Part shown: positions 27,330 through 38,632 of the stretch, one piece after another
Layout of the letters: each line of letters begins with the position of its first letter
Numbering within the stretch: the first letter of the stretch is position 1
Assembly (NCBI RefSeq): GCF_031877795.1
Contig: NC_133971.1
Location: 1,474,501 to 1,538,500, forward strand
DNA length: 64,000 bases
Direction: 5' to 3'
Source of the DNA: Strix aluco
Lineage: Eukaryota; Chordata; Aves; Strigiformes; Strigidae
The notes under the pieces: generated by a model
What the model was told of the DNA's origin: nothing
Database searches by the model: none
The model's input: the letters and a program-made list of their open reading frames with translations, nothing else
Translations under genes and position numbers: made by a program

Positions 27330-28450
27330 GGCCTGTGGCATGGTCCCACACAACATCCCTGTTGCTGAACTGGAGAGATATGGGTTTGATGGATGTGCTA
27401 TGTGATGGATGAGGAATTGTCTGGATGACCACGTCCAAAGAGCTGCAGTCAACAGCTCAATGTCCAAATGGAGATCAGTAACAAGTGGTGTCCTTCAGAG
27501 GTCCATCCTGGGACCAATATTATTTAGTATCTTCATCAATGACATAGTGAGATTGAGTGCCCTCTCGGCAGATTTGTGGATGACACCGAGCTGTGTGGTG
27601 CGGGGACACGCTGAGGGAAGGGATGTGCCATCCAGAGGGACCTGGACAGGCTGGAGAGGGGGAACGTGCAAACCTCATGGAGTTCAACAAGGCCAAGGGC
27701 AAGGTCCTGCCCGTGGGTCGGGGCAATCCCCAGCACAAACCCAGGCTGGGCGAGGAGTGGCTGGAGAGCAGCCCCCAGGAGAAGGACTTGGGGGGGTTGG
27801 GGGGTGGAAAACTGCCTGTGAGCCAGCAACGTGCGCTGGCAGCCCAGAAAGCCACCCGTGTGCTGGGCTGCACCCAGAGCAGTGTGGGCAGCAGGGCGAG
27901 GGGGGGATTCTCCCCCTCTGCTCCGCTCTGGGAGACCCCCCTGCAGTGCTGGGTCCAGCTCTGGGGGCACCAACAGCAGAAGGACACGGACCTGCTCGAG
28001 CGGGGCCAGAGGAGGCCACGAAGATGCTCGGGGGGCTGGAGCACCCCCCTGTGAGGACAGGCTGAGAGAGTTGGGGGGTTCAGCTGGAGAAGAGAAGGCT
28101 CCGGGGAGACCTTAGAGCGGCCTCCCAGGACTGAAAGGGGCTACAGGAAAGGGGGGAGGGACTCGTCATCAGGGGTGTGGGGATAGGATGAGGAGAAACA
28201 GCTTTAAACTGAAAGAGAGGAGATTTAGATGAGATCTGAGGCAGAAATTGTTCCCTGTGAGGGTGGTGAGGCCCTGGCACAGGTTGCCCAGAGAAGCTAT
28301 GGCTGCCCCCTCCCTGGAAGGGTTCAAGGCCAGGTTGGACGGGGCTTTGGGCAACCTGGGCTAGTGGAAGGTGGCCCTGCCTGGGGCAGGGGGGTGGGAC
28401 TGGATGGGCTTTAAGGTTCCTCCCAACCCAAACCAGTCTGTGATTGATGA
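27330..28450 (+). mobile_element. CR1 LINE, 5'-truncated copy with reverse-transcriptase C-terminal part
   Basis: On the plus strand the first 250 bases carry CR1 reverse-transcriptase remnants, with SILGPILFSIFINDI readable in one frame. The CR1 3' region follows and the element ends at CCAAACCAGTCTGTGATTGA. The coding region is broken: the frame after the RT piece no longer follows the CR1 protein, so the copy is dead. The portion from about 27578 matches the minus-strand copy at 22265-23137. The RT part upstream looks considerably more decayed than the shared part. The exact 5' edge is uncertain by some tens of bases. Confidence 0.9.
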
Positions 28451-29779
28451 CTGATCTTGGCACAGCTGGCAGAGGCAGCCTGTTTCCTGGTTGGTACTTC
28501 ACATAAAACCACGAATAACTTGCATTTAACAGGCAGATGCACAGTGAGTGGCATTGCAAGATTTCTGCAGAAAACATCTTTGAGAACAAACATCTTTTGA
28601 CTGACAGGAGGAGAAGAGGAGAAGTCTTAAAAACTTGCAAGGTTTAGGTTCAGAGCAGATCTGAGAGCATCCTACCACCCAACCCCACCACTGAAATATT
28701 AACATGAGGTCAGGCAGAAGAGCAGGTGACATCAAAGCTTCCATACTTTGCCGTTATCGAAGGAAACTTGGATGGGAAAGGCAGCATGGATGGGTGGCAG
28801 CTCTTCTAAAATGAAGACCATGTTTCCATATGGGCTGGTAAAATACCTTCAGTTTCTCATTAACTGTAAAAGTTTTTTGGGCTCATCTTCCCACATCAGA
28901 AAAAAGTCTGACTCTGCCAGCAGAGGCAGGAGGCAGCAGGTGAGAGGGGTGTTTGTTAAGGCCATGAACACTCCACCCAAGCTGACCTCTACCTTGCAGC
29001 CGTGATGGTGACAACCACAACTCGGGCAACATGAAGCCAACCCTGTGTGCAGCACCTGAATGAAAGCACAGTGGGCATGGCACTTGTCTGAGATGGAAGA
29101 GAGACCTCAGTTTTACTTTCTGTTTAGTCTGAGTGGACTCAAACCCACACTGCATATTTCCTCAGAGGATGATGCCATAGACATGAGGCTATTCAGATGG
29201 GGGCGTGAGGGGACCTAATTACAATTAATTGAGTATTGATCGTCTTGCAGCTGCAGCTTGGTGCAGAAGAGGATCCAGGACAGGCTGTACAAGACACAAC
29301 GGAGGCAGGAGATGACCTGCAGCCTCAAGGGTGATGCTTCCAGTGGGTAACAGAAAAACTGGTAAATATTTATGCAATTTTCATGTAGATATGCAGAAAC
29401 AAGAGGGTTTATGTGCTCCCCTGTGGAAGAAAATAAACAGATGTCTCCTACCCTTGAGAAGATGCTCTGGCCTGTAGATGTTTCTGGGGCAGGATACAGT
29501 TTTGAAAGATAAGCATAATCCTTGTTCTGCTTTGTAGGGACCTCCCGCCCCCTGTGTCGCTCCACAGAAGCCTAGAGGGGACCTGAAATTTTTGCCTTGG
29601 ATCTGGCACTTGTTAGCAACTCGATGCGTTCTTAATCTGTTATTGACAGGCCTTTAATTCAGGATGCTGCACGGGGTAAGAAAAACAAAATTTGTGATTA
29701 AATCTATGAAGGGGAAATATTTGAAATGTCAGCCTGCTTGCCTATTTGTAGTCTGTCATGTGAAGCAGGAGTTTTCCTA
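28451..29779. other. Intergenic, nothing recognised
   Basis: No supported exon or named repeat. The overlapping frames on both strands near 28850-29150 are not convincing coding sequence. Confidence 0.55.
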
Positions 29780-29826
29780 TCACAGAATCATCAAGGTTGG
29801 AAAAGACCCTGAAGATCATCCCCTTG
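29780..29826 (-). mobile_element. CR1 3'-end fragment
   Basis: A short piece containing CACAGAATCATCAAGGTTGG and AAAGACCCTGAAGATCATCC. This is the antisense of the CR1 3' end (two octamer-like tail bases, then the conserved terminal region), so the element is on the minus strand. It is very short, a typical heavily truncated insertion. Confidence 0.8.
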
Positions 29827-32176
29827 GGCAGCCCACAACAGCCCCCCCCAGTAGACTGTTGTTGCAGAGATGGTGAGTGGTCACTGCAGGCAAACGAGGC
29901 ACCACCACGTCAAAGATTTTTGTCTTAAACTTGTGGCACAATACGTATTTGAAAGGATTTTTTTCTGGATTTGTGGAAAAACCAAACCAAAACCAAACAA
30001 CCCCCCACCTGGACTTTAGTTTAATCACGGCGGTGAAGTCCCTATAAATATAGCTATGCTAGAGCCTTTGATAACTGTACGCATCATTTAATCTTATCAT
30101 TTCCCTCCGTGCTTTTTTGTGTGGAGTTTGCAAAGGCCCATCGGGGAACAGGTAATTCTTCGTGTTCTGTGAACACTCCTGAAATCAGAAGAGCTTGATA
30201 TAGAGAAGATACGTTATCATCAGTCCACATGGTATCCATATGAAGTTCAATCTTCAGTAGTTCAAGAGCCGTTACAGATAACACGTCCCCCGCACACGGA
30301 GGGTGTGCTTTGAACTGGTGAAAGTGGTGACTGGTTGACCACCTCAAACTGCCAGATCGTATTTGTTCTCACAGCGGGCATGCACGTATATATTGGGGTA
30401 GATAGCATAACGTAATTAAAAAAAATCGGAGTTGGAGCATTATTGAGAAGTAGAAAATGTCAAATTTTACGAATAAATGGGTAAGGCAAACAAGCTGAAC
30501 TATGGACACTGCAATTCCATGATTTTGTAATCAGATCTCTTCAGATTAGTTCAATTTTTATTTTTTTTCTTTTACTTAGCTTTGCCTTCCCTAAATTTTC
30601 TAAAGCACCGTTGGTTACAGATGAGCTGGTGCATAGATAGTTACTTATCTTGGCAAAACAACTACTACTTTTAAATACAAGAGCAAGGTGATTTAGGTGC
30701 ACTGGTAGTTAAACAGGAGTGAGATCTGCTTTACATGACTCTCCTGAAAAACAGTGACATTTACCAAATGTATATACGCTCATTTAGGTAAGACAAGAAT
30801 TAGATTAATTAGACTTCAGCTGTGTGCAAGTGACAAGCCACAATAGGTAAACTTCCCTGTGTCAGCACTCTTTAACAATTTGTATAAGCTGACTGTTCAC
30901 TCTTCCACTGTTTTATTTTCACTTCTCCTACATTCAAGATTAATGACAATTTTCCAGCATCAATAAGATAGCTCTCCTGAAAGATTAATGAAACTTGCGT
31001 TGAAAGAACCCTGAAGCTGGATCTCAATTTCTTAACAGGACCTGAGTGCAGTATTTTTGCACTGCTCTTTCTTCTTCCTTTCCTTCCTTCCCTCTCCAGA
31101 CAGCAGTCTCTTTGAATGTGTGCTGTAAGAGTAATTTCTGATGTTGTTAAAAACCAACAAAATAGTCTAGTTTTCCTTTTTTTTAATGTATATTGTCATC
31201 AGCTTCAGGTGGATAGACGTATTGTTTCTTAATATTTCTAATTATTTTTGGAGCAATTTAATCATGGTCACCAAACACCTGGTTCACAGATGCCTGTGTA
31301 GATAGTGTTACCGGAGCTCTGCACCTTTACTGTTTCAGCTCTTCTTCACAGTGTTCCCTGCCTGCCAGCAAGACAAAGTCTGCTAAATAGTCCTCAGCTC
31401 ATCCTTTTTTTTTTTTTTTTAAAAAAAAGGCATTTTGCACCTACTCAACTGCCTAAAATATGCTGCTGTAATAGTATCTACTGATATCCTGACTTAAAGC
31501 AAACTTCTTAGACAAACAGAATGCATTTTATTTTTTTCACAGAGATTACAAGTTTGGTTGGTAAATTAGGTGTATGTTCACTATTTTTATCTGAATATGA
31601 GAGCAGAGATTAATATTTTGCAAAGTGTAATTTTTAGAGCTGTTTTACCAAAGAAGCATCGTTTCATATCCTGGTAAATACGATGATAAATTTATGAACT
31701 TGTAAGGATGTTTGTATGTCAGAGTTTGATGATTGTAATTATTTAATGTGCATTTAACAGATTAAAAAAGGAGTTATCAGACAGATTTTAAACAGTATGC
31801 ATTTGGGAATAATCACTGAGATTGAAATGTTTCTCATGGTGTTCCTCTGGGACTGGCACTCAGACCGGCATGCTTCACCAGCAGAGTAAATATACAGACA
31901 ATCGTATTTACATTTGCACGTGGCACAGGAGGTGGTGAAATGACCACTCACACAGATTGGTCTGACTCAGTCACTAAATTGGAGCCCTGTTAAGAAGAGA
32001 AGTGTCTTAATGCAGCCAGTGCGAGTCAAATGTAAGACCACACGATGAAGGCCGGACTTACCTGGCAATAAATAGGAGATGGATTTCTCTAATTTTCTGG
32101 GCAGTCTTGACCCCATGGCGTGGTGCTAAGGCAAAGAGGCTCAGTGTGGCCCTTGAATGTGTAGGCAAAGGGGCAG
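29827..32176. other. Intergenic, nothing recognised
   Basis: AT-rich sequence with no exon or named repeat family. It contains a T16-A8 junction at 31405-31428 that could form a small hairpin. Confidence 0.6.
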
Positions 32177-32757
32177 TCTGCCACAGAATCGTGGAATCAT
32201 TTAGGTTGGAAGGGACCATTAAGAGTCCAACCATTAACTCAACACCCCTAAACCCTGTCCCTAAGAGCCACTTTTAAACACCCCCAGGGCTGGTGACTCC
32301 ACCACTCCCCTGGGCAGCCTGTTCCAGAGCTTGACAACCCTTTTGGTGAAGACATTTTTCCTAATATCCCATCTAAACCTCCCCTGGGGCAACTTGAGGC
32401 CATTCCCTCTTGTCCTATCGCTTGTTCCTTGGTTCAAGAGACTCCTCCCCCCTCTCTGCACCCTCCTTTCAGGGAGTTGCAGAGGGCGATGAGGTCTCCC
32501 CTCAGCCTCCTCTTCTCCAGACTAAACCCCCCCAGTTCCCTCAGCCGCTCCCCATCAGACCTGTGCTCCAGACCCTGCACCAGCTCCATTGCCCTTCTCT
32601 GGACACGCTCCAGCACCTCAATGTCTGTCTTGGAGTGAGGGGCGCAAAACTGAACCCAGTATTCGAGGTGCGGCCTCACCAGTGCCGAGAGTGGGGGGAC
32701 GAGGCAGGGTTTGATACTAACGCTGCGCAGAGCACGTGTGACGCTGCCCTTCTGCAA
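32177..32757 (-). mobile_element. CR1 LINE, 5'-truncated copy with ORF2 C-terminal remnant
   Basis: The antisense CR1 3' end starts at CACAGAATCGTGGAATCATT. Read on the minus strand, an open frame (32757 down to 32434) shows the C-terminal part of the CR1 ORF2 protein, with [36 protein letters not shown] and [20 protein letters not shown]. The frame then runs off into the 3' UTR. It is a different CR1 subfamily from the inverted pair at 22 and 28 kb, judged by its 3' UTR. It is truncated and non-functional. Confidence 0.92.
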
Positions 32758-34847
32758 TGCAGCAACGTGGCATCAGTCAGGATTGTAAATGGTGCAGGAA
32801 AGAGCTTCAGGACTGCTTAGGTAGTTTAAAGGGAGCTCAGGCCCTGAGGTTTGAAACTCCTCTCTGGTATAACAGTAAATGGTTATTGAAGCCATAAGAA
32901 TATTTAAGTTTTATAGGCCAACCTTTGCTCCTAAACAAAAATAAAACAGATCAACAGCAAAACTCCCGAGCCCAGACTCCTAGCAGACTGGCAGGAGGGA
33001 TTTGTTTCCCAACGAGTGCGACCATTTCGACACTCTGCAAAACATCTTACAAATACCACCAAGACTTTTTCACGTGAACTGGTGTTTCATACGGCAGTAG
33101 TGTGAAAAAAAGAATACGTGTCAGAGAAAATATACCAGTGAAATTTGGCTTAATGCAACTTTTGGGGAACTTTTGAAGCTTGACCAGCATCTTTGCATTC
33201 CTGACGGCGTATCCTGGTGTGCTCCACCTTCTATTTTGCTGCTACCTGCTATCGTGCTGCTGACCAGCTGAAGGTGAAGGACAGCAAAGAACATTTTAAA
33301 GGCCCTGGAGAAATAGGATTGACTGAAGATGAAGATGTACCTTTGTGCCTGCAAAGCATGTTGGCATGTGAACCGTGGGCACAGAGAGAAAAAGGGGGGG
33401 TGGGGGGTGGTTCCCTGATTTTGTTTGTTCTTTCAACTAAGCCAGTAAGTGGGAAATACCACACATACCAAGAGGAATTTTAAAAAGCAGGCAGTTTAAT
33501 CACTTAATAGATCTCGCTTTATTGCAATCATGGTTTAACAGGAGAGTTTTGCCATTCTGAAGGAGAACAGGTACCATCTAATAAATTAGGTGAAGCACAT
33601 TAATTTTATGTTAAATACAACTGAGATATACTTAAGATTTCTTTAAGGATATAGAGTTTGCAAACTTGAGTATATATAAAACTGAATATGTATAAAACTG
33701 AACTCTGTTAGGAGCATAACTGGGAAATAACAGGAAAATTTTCCGTATCTGATCCTTAAACTGAGAACATTAGAGAGAACAAAATTGTGTCACCATATAA
33801 TTAAAGACTGACAATGCACACAGACAATATTTAAGTTGGGGCTACATGTGGAATATTAATTCAGACATTTGCTAACTTTTGAATGCTTCATTTTGCAATG
33901 TTAATAATGTTCATTTAGCATATGTTATCTACGTTTCTTTACAGTATCTTGGAAGGATGTACTTGAAATTAGTTTAAATAGGTAAGTAGGACTTATAGTG
34001 CTTTTTTTCCTGTCTAAATGACATAATAGAAAATAATTGTGGGGATGTCTTGGATATATAAACAGAATCACTCTCTTTATTAGACCAAAATAACTCTTTT
34101 CCTGCTTTCATTTCAGTCACTAATGTATTATATTAAGAGAGATATGAATATTCCAAAGCATTTGCTTTTCCAGATCCACCGCAATTCTTTTTCCTGTGAT
34201 TCTCCAAGTCCCAATTATTTCAAATTCCCACTTACGATCAAATTTATGACTAAAGAAAATTGCCAACTTAAATGTGTGGTTTGCATTCTTTATAAAGTAT
34301 GTGCGTAGCATTTCTTTCATCACGTCCTGCAACAGGGAATACTGATGTTTGTTAGTCCATTTCATATATGACAAAGGTTTTTTCGGTGTTGCTTTCTTAC
34401 TAGAGAAAAATAAAAACTGCACAAACAGAAGCAAATCCAATAGGTGCTGACCCTTCATTCTACTCGAGCGGACTGCTCTGCATGCATGTGTAAAAATAAT
34501 AATAGGTCATTAATAAACACTGAACATTTGTAATGAGGGTCTGGTTCCACGACCAACTCAGTCTGAGCGTCTTCAGTGGATTGCTGTGAGATCATCTATC
34601 TCAGCTGCAGAAAGGCTAAATGGAAGTTTTAATGTGCTACAAGCCAGCTGCATCAGTGTAACTTATTCCCTCTAGTCAAGCAACATCAATTTCAGAAGCA
34701 GCTATTACCCACACCCTTTCTTTTAGGGTTCTTTTTTTTAATATTATAAATTGCTACTGCAGAAGAATTGGAATTGGAAACGTTGCTAATTAGTACCTTC
34801 CTTCTGAAGGCTAAGATATTAAATTGCTCCTGATCTATTACTAAATT
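32758..34847. other. Intergenic, nothing recognised
   Basis: AT-rich sequence between a CR1 copy and an ERV LTR. There is no supported exon. Confidence 0.6.
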
Positions 34848-35060
34848 TGTTAGAAAAAAAATCAGGTATCCTCATTTTAAAGCAGCGCTCTCTTCCCTTC
34901 CTGTGGCAGGTGTGTGTGTCTCCCCCCCCCCAATGAAAATCAGGCTTCTTGGCTGCTGAAGTGTAGCTGCTCCTGATGGCCTTTGCTCTCGGGGCCTCGT
35001 GCAGTTGGGGCCTTTGCCCAATGGGAGCCGCTACTGAACACAGGTCAGATTGGGCCGGGG

Positions 35061-35066
35061 TATAAA
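35061..35066 (+). promoter_or_regulatory. LTR TATA box
   Basis: TATAAA lies in a GC-rich context within the proposed U3, with a CCAAT-like element about 45 bases upstream. The LTR transcript would start near 35090. Confidence 0.65.
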
Positions 35067-35243
35067 TGGAGTCCCCTGGGGGAGCTATGCTGAGCTTGTC
35101 CCCTATAGCATCATGCTGTGGTTGAGGACTCTGCCCTTGGGTTGGGACATCGCCCAAGGAAACTCCTCGAGGTGACTTGGGTCGGGACGCTGCTCTGAGA
35201 GCTCCTGGAGGTTGAGAGCCCTCATTGTCAGGTGAGTGAGAGA

Positions 35244-35331
35244 GCGTTTTGTGTTGTCCTTAAACCCTGGGGAGTGGGGCTTTGTTCTGCGTTTTGGGTT
35301 GCCGTTAAACCCTAGGAAGTTGTTCTGTTCT
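35244..35331 (+). repeat. 45-bp tandem duplication in the LTR
   Basis: Two diverged copies lie head to tail, each starting GCGTTTTG and containing TTAAACCCT and TTGTTCT. The first is 45 bases and the second about 43. They are roughly 80 percent alike by eye, so the duplication is old or part of the founder LTR. Confidence 0.75.
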
Positions 35332-35386
35332 CCTCTCACAGACATTTGAACCTGTAATTTGTGGAGGGCTAGTTAATTGTGTTGAC

Positions 35387-35392
35387 AATAAA
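35387..35392 (+). terminator. LTR poly(A) signal
   Basis: AATAAA followed by T-rich and GT-containing sequence, about 45 bases before the proposed LTR end. This position is normal for the R/U5 boundary. Confidence 0.65.
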
Positions 35393-35438
35393 TTTTTAAT
35401 TTTTGGTGGTTGTTTATCTGAGACCCTCTGTAACAAAT

Positions 35439-35456
35439 TGGTGTAGTTGGCAGGAT
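35439..35456 (+). other. Retroviral primer binding site, tRNA-Ser type
   Basis: TGGTGTAGTTGGCAGGAT starts three bases after the LTR end. It is complementary to the 3' end of vertebrate tRNA-Ser (AGA/UGA family; tail CTGCCGACTACG plus CCA) except at two positions. Both mismatches turn an original CG into TG, the usual methyl-CpG decay. The tRNA sequence is from memory. The site fixes the element as an ERV, read on the plus strand. Confidence 0.7.
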
Positions 35457-35622
35457 GTCGATAGAGGAGTTATTACAGAAGTCTAGTTGCGTCCCTTCTC
35501 CCCCAAATGTACAGTGGGCGAAGGAGAAGTGGTTTGATCTGGTAGAAGTTGTGAGAAAGTTGGAACAAAGCCGGGGAAGTTGGTGGAGTGGTGGAAGTGA
35601 AGGACAAATGTGTGCATTTTAG
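35455..35622 (+). pseudogene. ERV gag-like leader open frame, truncated
   Basis: The first ATG after the primer site opens a 55-codon frame that begins MSIEELLQK and stops at TAG 35620-35622. Its place directly after the leader suggests the start of gag, but no gag domain can be recognised from so little. Further gag-like sequence seems to continue in other frames up to the nested CR1. It is a broken remnant. Confidence 0.45.
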
Positions 35623-35699
35623 GTGCCTGCTTGATTCAGGCGCAGGATTATTTTGTAGAAGTGGAGAAAGAGAACTTAGAGGAGTGGTTGGAAACGTAT

Positions 35700-35887
35700 T
35701 GTTTGAAGACATTTGTTAGGCTGCCCAGGGAGGGGGTGGAGTCACCACCCCTGGGTGTGTTTAAGGGCCGTTTGGATGAGCTGTTGGGGGATGTGGTGTA
35801 GGGGAGAACTTTGTAGAGTCGGGCTGAGGGTTGGACTCGATGATCCCAAGGGGCTTTTCCAACCTGAATGATTCTGTGATTCTGTGA
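35700..35887 (+). mobile_element. CR1 3'-end fragment nested in the ERV
   Basis: This short CR1 piece runs from about GGCTGCCCAGGGAGGGGGTG to a 3' tail of two ATTCTGTG octamers (GATTCTGTGATTCTGTGA). It is in the same orientation as the ERV and interrupts its gag-like region. It therefore inserted after the ERV. The left edge is uncertain by about 15 bases. Confidence 0.9.
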
Positions 35888-36103
35888 CAGAATTGTTACA
35901 AGAAAGAGAGAGAAGGTGGCTATTAGAAAAAATTGAAATTATGTTGGATCCCAGCCCCCTTAGAGCTCTTATTAGAGGGCTCCTGGGTGCCTTAAAGATC
36001 CATGTCCAGTCCCTCAGAGAAAGGGTGCAAAGAGCTATTGAATGCGACCAGCGAACCCCCCCCCCCCCTCGTGTGCAGGTGTTACTGTGGGCAAAAGTGT
36101 GAG
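35888..36103 (+). pseudogene. ERV gag-like remnant
   Basis: After the nested CR1, an open frame continues with many charged residues (ELLQERERRWLLEKIEI, then LRALIRGLLGALKIHVQSL). This looks like helical structural-protein sequence and lies where gag should be. A C-homopolymer at about 36056-36067 then breaks the reading. No zinc-knuckle is visible. The identity as gag is positional inference. Confidence 0.4.
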
Positions 36104-36379
36104 AGATGGGCTGGAGTGACCCGAGGGTGGGGGGTGAAGATGGAAGCGGGAGGGTTTGGCCAGTCAGTCAGAAACTGCCTGCTGAGCAGCCTTCTGGTGG
36201 AGAGTTTAAACTGCCCCGGGATAAGTGAAGTTGGTTCGATGATTTGGGCAGGAATGCTCTTTGGTGGAAGGCGTGGGCACTGGGGGTACCCCGGGCAATA
36301 TCACATGGGCAATCTACTGGTAACATCTCGACGTTGGTGCAGTTGCTGAAGGGCAGAAATAGAGGACAAAGGAAAAATA
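36104..36379 (+). other. ERV internal region, unresolved
   Basis: Lies between gag-like and pol-like remnants. The frames are broken and no motif is clear. It presumably covers late gag and protease. Confidence 0.4.
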
Positions 36380-36630
36380 TTTGGGTTTGATGTTTTGGCA
36401 GGGAAACAGTGGTGTTTACCAGATGGCAGAGTGCGGAGTTTTGGAGTTAGGGGGACAGAAGTTCACTGTGTGTCTCAGTATCCATTGCCAACTGCTGCCA
36501 AACAGGGTATTTTTGAGGTGATTGATGATATTGAAAAAAGATTATAAATCCTAGCATTCCCCTTACAATTATGCGGTGTGGCCAGTCCACAAACCACACA
36601 AAAGGTGGCAATTAACCTCGATGATGGGCG
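36380..36630 (+). pseudogene. ERV pol remnant (start of reverse transcriptase), frameshifted
   Basis: One frame runs to a stop at 36545-36547 and contains QYPLPTAAKQGI followed by an acidic helix. This is the usual N-terminal entry of a retroviral reverse transcriptase. After the stop, in a shifted frame, YAVWPVHKPHKRWQL is readable, the next RT landmark. At least one stop and one frameshift separate the two. The catalytic centre was not found, so the gene is dead. Class III (ERVL-like) affinity is inferred from motif spacing and the tRNA-Ser-type primer. Confidence 0.65.
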
Positions 36631-38600
36631 GCTGAATGCCCATCGCGGCCCTTTGTCAGCTGCGGGGCCTGGCGCGGCCCTGCAGGACCGGCCTGTGAGC
36701 TCCAGGACGGGCTCTTGGTGGTTCCTGTGCAGGAAGCAAACAGAGATGGCTTTGCTCCCCCGGGGGAAGCCGCCATTTCCATTTGCACCTCTTGTCCAGG
36801 ATAGCGGCACTCACGGACAGGTGCTTGCCGTGCACTGGCTCAAAAGCTCGCTAAAACCACGCCCAGAGAAGGGGTTAAGAGCTGTAGAGTCCCCCCTCCT
36901 GTGGGAGTCAGGCAGCGAGGAAGCGCTGTGTGCAATTAGATCATTCTTGCCACCCACGGCAGATAGAGAAGGAAACACCCAAATCAGTTTAATCAGGTAA
37001 CAGGAGCCACTGTACTGCTGGGGTGGTCCAGGAGTGGGCACACAAGGAATACAGGGGGTTTGCACACCCCATCCTATCCTCAGGCTAATGGGAAGCCTTA
37101 GGGAAAGGTGGAAAAACTCACCGTATTAGTGCCCGATGGATAATTACTGATTTTTAACTTGATGCGTGGGCTCTGATCCCAGGCCTAGTTCTGTTTTTTG
37201 TTAGGATCTTCGAAGACCAGATGACTTTGGCACCCTGATTGGCCATGGGGATGGTGATTCCTACAGACAATCCAGACTTGGATGAATCTTGTGAAATGGG
37301 CAGCACTCGGAAGAATGTGATTGAACTTGGTGCTCTTGTGTTAATGTCACTTTAGTTCAAAAAATGAAGAAAGTGGCAAGAGACTTGAGACAATTGTTGC
37401 TGTATTAAGTATTAATTAGTTAATTGGACATGTTTGAATCTTCCTTGTTAGAATGGTTAATCAGCTTTCTTCAATTTTGATTGTAATACATTACATGGTT
37501 AGGTATCTTTAAGATTTGATTGTATAACAATCCAAGAATGACAACCCACAACGAGTATGGAGACTCACCAGGACCGCACTCCCTTTTAACCTTGGAGGCA
37601 AGAGGTGACTGCACGACCATTTCAAGGAAACCAGCCGAATCATGGCTGTAGTCACGGGGTGGAAGGGGAAGGGATAAACTTCCCTTAGAAGTGTCTCTCA
37701 CATTCCCAGACCCAAGCCTGGAATGAATTTGGAGCTGGACCTCTACAAAGGCGCAAGGCAGGAAGCGTAGTTGTCGCTGTGTAAGTGCACAACAAGGGCT
37801 CTCCAAAACGCCTGAGTAACAATTCTGCATCCCCGACCCCACGCAGCACAACAATGTAGTTTGGCTGCCTCACGAGCCCCGATACCTCTAAAGAACAGCC
37901 CGGGATTTTCTCTTTTTCTTAATTAATTAAAAGGACCATCTGATAGAATATATAGCACACAATTCTAAATTAGGTTAGAGGATTAGTTTAGAGGATTTAT
38001 CATGTGTAGTTTGCATGTATTCACAGAATAGAGAACAAAATTCTCACGTTAAATGGGGTGTAATTTTTAAGGAGATCCATACTTAGTGTCAGAATCTGAT
38101 GCCCAGTACATACTTAAACTGTCTTGTCTAATCCTTTGTGAATTCCCCTGCCAACATAACTAGATTTGTGCCACTGCTTCCACCCACATCTTTAGTTGAG
38201 GGACTCCCAGGAGTGTTACCAGATCATTTTACACACCACCGGCATAACGGATTTATCAAACCACCGCAAGCCAACACGAGTCAGAGCAGAGCCAAGGACA
38301 CTGTAAGGGGTGGATTTGGCCCTTCGCAGCAGCATCCCTGTCCCGGGAATCGTCTGAAGCTCCAGTCAGTGGCACCCACTGGAGCTCTGCAAACCACCCG
38401 TGTATCTGGGCCGGTCTCCTCGAGGCGGGCACTGCACACGCAGACGCGACCACGAGCACCGCGGTGCTGAGGTGGGAGAAGAAGGTTTTTCACGTGCCTT
38501 TGTGTGACCGTTGCTATCAAACTAACAAAGACGTGGGACATGCTGGTAGACTGATTCTGTAAATATAGTCTGTAATCTATCTATATTCTGGTTTGAGTTT
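36631..38600. other. ERV remainder or unrelated sequence, unresolved
   Basis: The ERV should continue here, but I found neither the RT catalytic motif, integrase or envelope, nor a second LTR matching 34848-35435. Two GC-rich patches (36600-36860 and 38280-38480) are unexplained. The minus-strand frame of 127 codons at 37471-37854 has no recognised domain. Confidence 0.4.
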
Positions 38601-38632
38601 TACAAAATGTAATTAATTTACACAATATAATT

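Larger units (their letters stand above)
34848..35435 (+). mobile_element. ERV 5' LTR (ERVL/ERV-S-like)
   Basis: The proposed LTR starts TGTTAGA and ends CTGTAACA, giving short inverted termini of the TG...CA type. Inside, in the expected order, are a CCAAT-like motif near 35018, a TATAAA box at 35061-35066, a duplicated 45-bp block at 35244-35331, and AATAAA at 35387-35392 followed by a T-rich U5. A primer-binding-like site starts three bases after the end. The 5' edge is inferred from the inverted terminus and could be off. The right edge is better supported by the primer site. Confidence 0.75.

Noticed and set aside
36999..37080. Possible RNase H or integrase-like fragment in the plus frame.
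   Set aside because: Only a few residues are suggestive and no zinc-binding or catalytic pattern is present.
37471..37854. 127-codon minus-strand frame downstream of the ERV pol remnant.
   Set aside because: It runs opposite to the ERV, with no motif of envelope, integrase or host protein that I can recognise.
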